Below are positions 62,904-64,000 of a DNA stretch of 64,000 bases, piece after piece; position 1 is the first letter of the stretch; each line of letters begins with the position of its first letter. The notes under the pieces were generated by a model. The model did not search any database, was not told the origin of the DNA, and was given only the letters and a program-made list of their open reading frames with translations. Origin of the DNA: CBDCVN01 sp965223045 (GTDB lineage Bacteria; Deinococcota; Deinococci; Deinococcales; Trueperaceae); contig CBDCVN010000013.1 in assembly GCA_965223045.1 (NCBI GenBank), forward strand, positions 4,960,001 to 5,024,000. The letters run 5' to 3'. The translations under genes were made by a program, and so were the position numbers.

Positions 62904-64000
62904 ATGAATATAGCAATTCCTTTGTTTACTCTAATTGTAGGGGTTCGAGCACTCCATATAAACAAAAAAGCTCGAGACCTCTATAAAATAGAAACTAGTC
63001 TTTTTACTATTCATGGTAACCTTATAACTGCCGATTTTAAGGCCGTACAGATAATTACTGAGCGAATTAATAATGCTAGACCAGCACAGCTTGGCATTAG
63101 TGCAGGCGAGTTGCAAGCAGTAGGGTTACTAGAAGAAGTCTTTCACTTGTTAATTGCTGAGTACGATAAACGTAATCCTCAGTTTATAGCCAAAGCCTAT
63201 GAATACCTGCAAGACAAACTAGGTAAAAAGGCCTTAGAGAAAACTTTACATAAATTTGCTGAACATTTTCCTGCTAATAGTGTTTATAGTGGTGAGGTTT
63301 CTTTGACTGACTATATAAATGGCATAAGTGATGGTATCCCTCATAGACATATAATCTTAGAAGAATTGCTCTTGCTAAAGCTCAATAACGAAAACCCTGC
63401 ATTAATAAAATTAAAAGACCTTTTTGATGATACCCCTTTAGTCAAAGATACAGCTTATATTAAGCTTATAAAACGGCTCGAGAAATTTTCTGAAGATCAG
63501 CCTGATGTAGGCCTAGGTGGTTCTCTGTTTAAGTTTTTGCGTGCACCTATGCAAGCTAGCCCACACTCACTAATGGGGCAACTAAAGTTTCTGCATGATA
63601 GCTACGGCACTCTTCTAGGAGAGGGTTTTAGTGATTTGATGAGGCGCATTTTAACTGCCCTAGATGTTCTTAGTGAAGAAACTGCTGCAAGGGGTGGTTT
63701 TGGTGGTGGGCCTCCGCCTATGATAGTGCCTGATAGGGATAGTCTGTTTGGCTATAGTGAAGATCTGAAGCTAGAGGAATATGAACATTTTAGTGCCGAT
63801 AGTTCTTGGATGCCTAGCTTGGTACTTATTGCTAAAAGTGTTTTTGTTTGGCTCGAGCAACTCTCACAAAAGTACCAGAAGCATATACATAAACTAAGCC
63901 ATATACCAGATGCTGAATTAGATGAGCTGGCAAGACGTGGTTTTACAGGATTGTGGCTAATCGGTATTTGGGAACGTAGCCCTGCTTCTAAAGAAATAAA
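62904..64000 (+). CDS. alpha-amylase-family protein, N-terminal part (runs off the window)
   Basis: The open frame begins with ATG at 62904 and continues past the right edge; 365 residues are visible. They form a helical N-terminal region with PHRHIILEELLLLKL, FLRAPMQASPHSLMGQL, DSSWMPSLVLIAKSVFVWLE and LARRGFTGLWLIGIWERSP. The last is the start of a GH13-like TIM barrel. Very large proteins with this N-terminal region occur in several bacterial phyla; the sugar substrate is not defined here. Three CTCGAG motifs mark it as host DNA. Confidence 0.75.
   Translation, partial: MNIAIPLFTLIVGVRALHINKKARDLYKIETSLFTIHGNLITADFKAVQIITERINNARPAQLGISAGELQAVGLLEEVFHLLIAEYDKRNPQFIAKAYEYLQDKLGKKALEKTLHKFAEHFPANSVYSGEVSLTDYINGISDGIPHRHIILEELLLLKLNNENPALIKLKDLFDDTPLVKDTAYIKLIKRLEKFSEDQPDVGLGGSLFKFLRAPMQASPHSLMGQLKFLHDSYGTLLGEGFSDLMRRILTALDVLSEETAARGGFGGGPPPMIVPDRDSLFGYSEDLKLEEYEHFSADSSWMPSLVLIAKSVFVWLEQLSQKYQKHIHKLSHIPDAELDELARRGFTGLWLIGIWERSPASKEI

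Overview
The window is an AT-rich bacterial chromosome segment with no rRNA or tRNA gene that I can recognise. The lineage is not certain. The short-form HisG with HisZ, the protoglobin-like protein, the DUF2339 giant membrane protein and the left end of a large alpha-amylase-like protein would fit a Deinococcota- or Chloroflexota-like bacterium, but that is inference. The host sequence is marked by a very frequent palindrome, CTCGAG (about 42 copies by eye, roughly one per kb of host DNA). It is absent from all insertion sequences and nearly absent from one gene cluster.

Layout. 1-2.1 kb: tail of a cupin gene, aroH, gene debris including a 60-bp hisZ-like fragment, and an SGNH arylesterase. 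2.5-8 kb: a six-gene minus-strand operon (MBOAT acyltransferase, SGNH partner, three sulfotransferases, a glycosyltransferase-like protein), probably decorating a surface glycan. 8.6-12.1 kb: two secreted tail-collar proteins and a beta-helix lipoprotein. 12.9-18.9 kb: a repeat-rich secreted protein, two universal stress proteins, a CBS protein and a membrane protein, of which the first and last are split by insertion sequences. 19.2-31.8 kb: secreted and lipoproteins, a membrane pair, a YdjC deacetylase, a protoglobin, an erythromycin-esterase-like protein with a phosphoribosyltransferase, and a CPBP protease. 32-42.7 kb: hisZ-hisG-aat, an M23 peptidase, a class V aminotransferase, an inactivated aquaporin gene and the DUF2339 protein.

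42.9-49.2 kb is a nest of insertion sequences: an IS1-like element holds an IS1634-like element, which itself holds one IS5-like and two IS3-like copies. Every insertion can be undone on paper using target-site duplications, and the reading frames then close exactly. A 308-bp MITE with 13-bp inverted ends and 6-bp target duplications occurs three times; one copy splits a PEGA lipoprotein gene and another has cut off the start of the aquaporin gene.

52-62.4 kb is the most interesting part. Nine minus-strand genes encode complete 4-aminobenzoate synthesis (PabA, PabB, PabC), a PobA-like aromatic hydroxylase, an MFS exporter, a cysteine-synthase-like PLP enzyme, two different AMP-forming ligases and an NAD-dependent epimerase. 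This looks like a compact biosynthetic cluster for an exported, hydroxylated aminobenzoate product, without NRPS or PKS modules, and its motif content suggests that it was acquired. The window ends inside an alpha-amylase-family gene.
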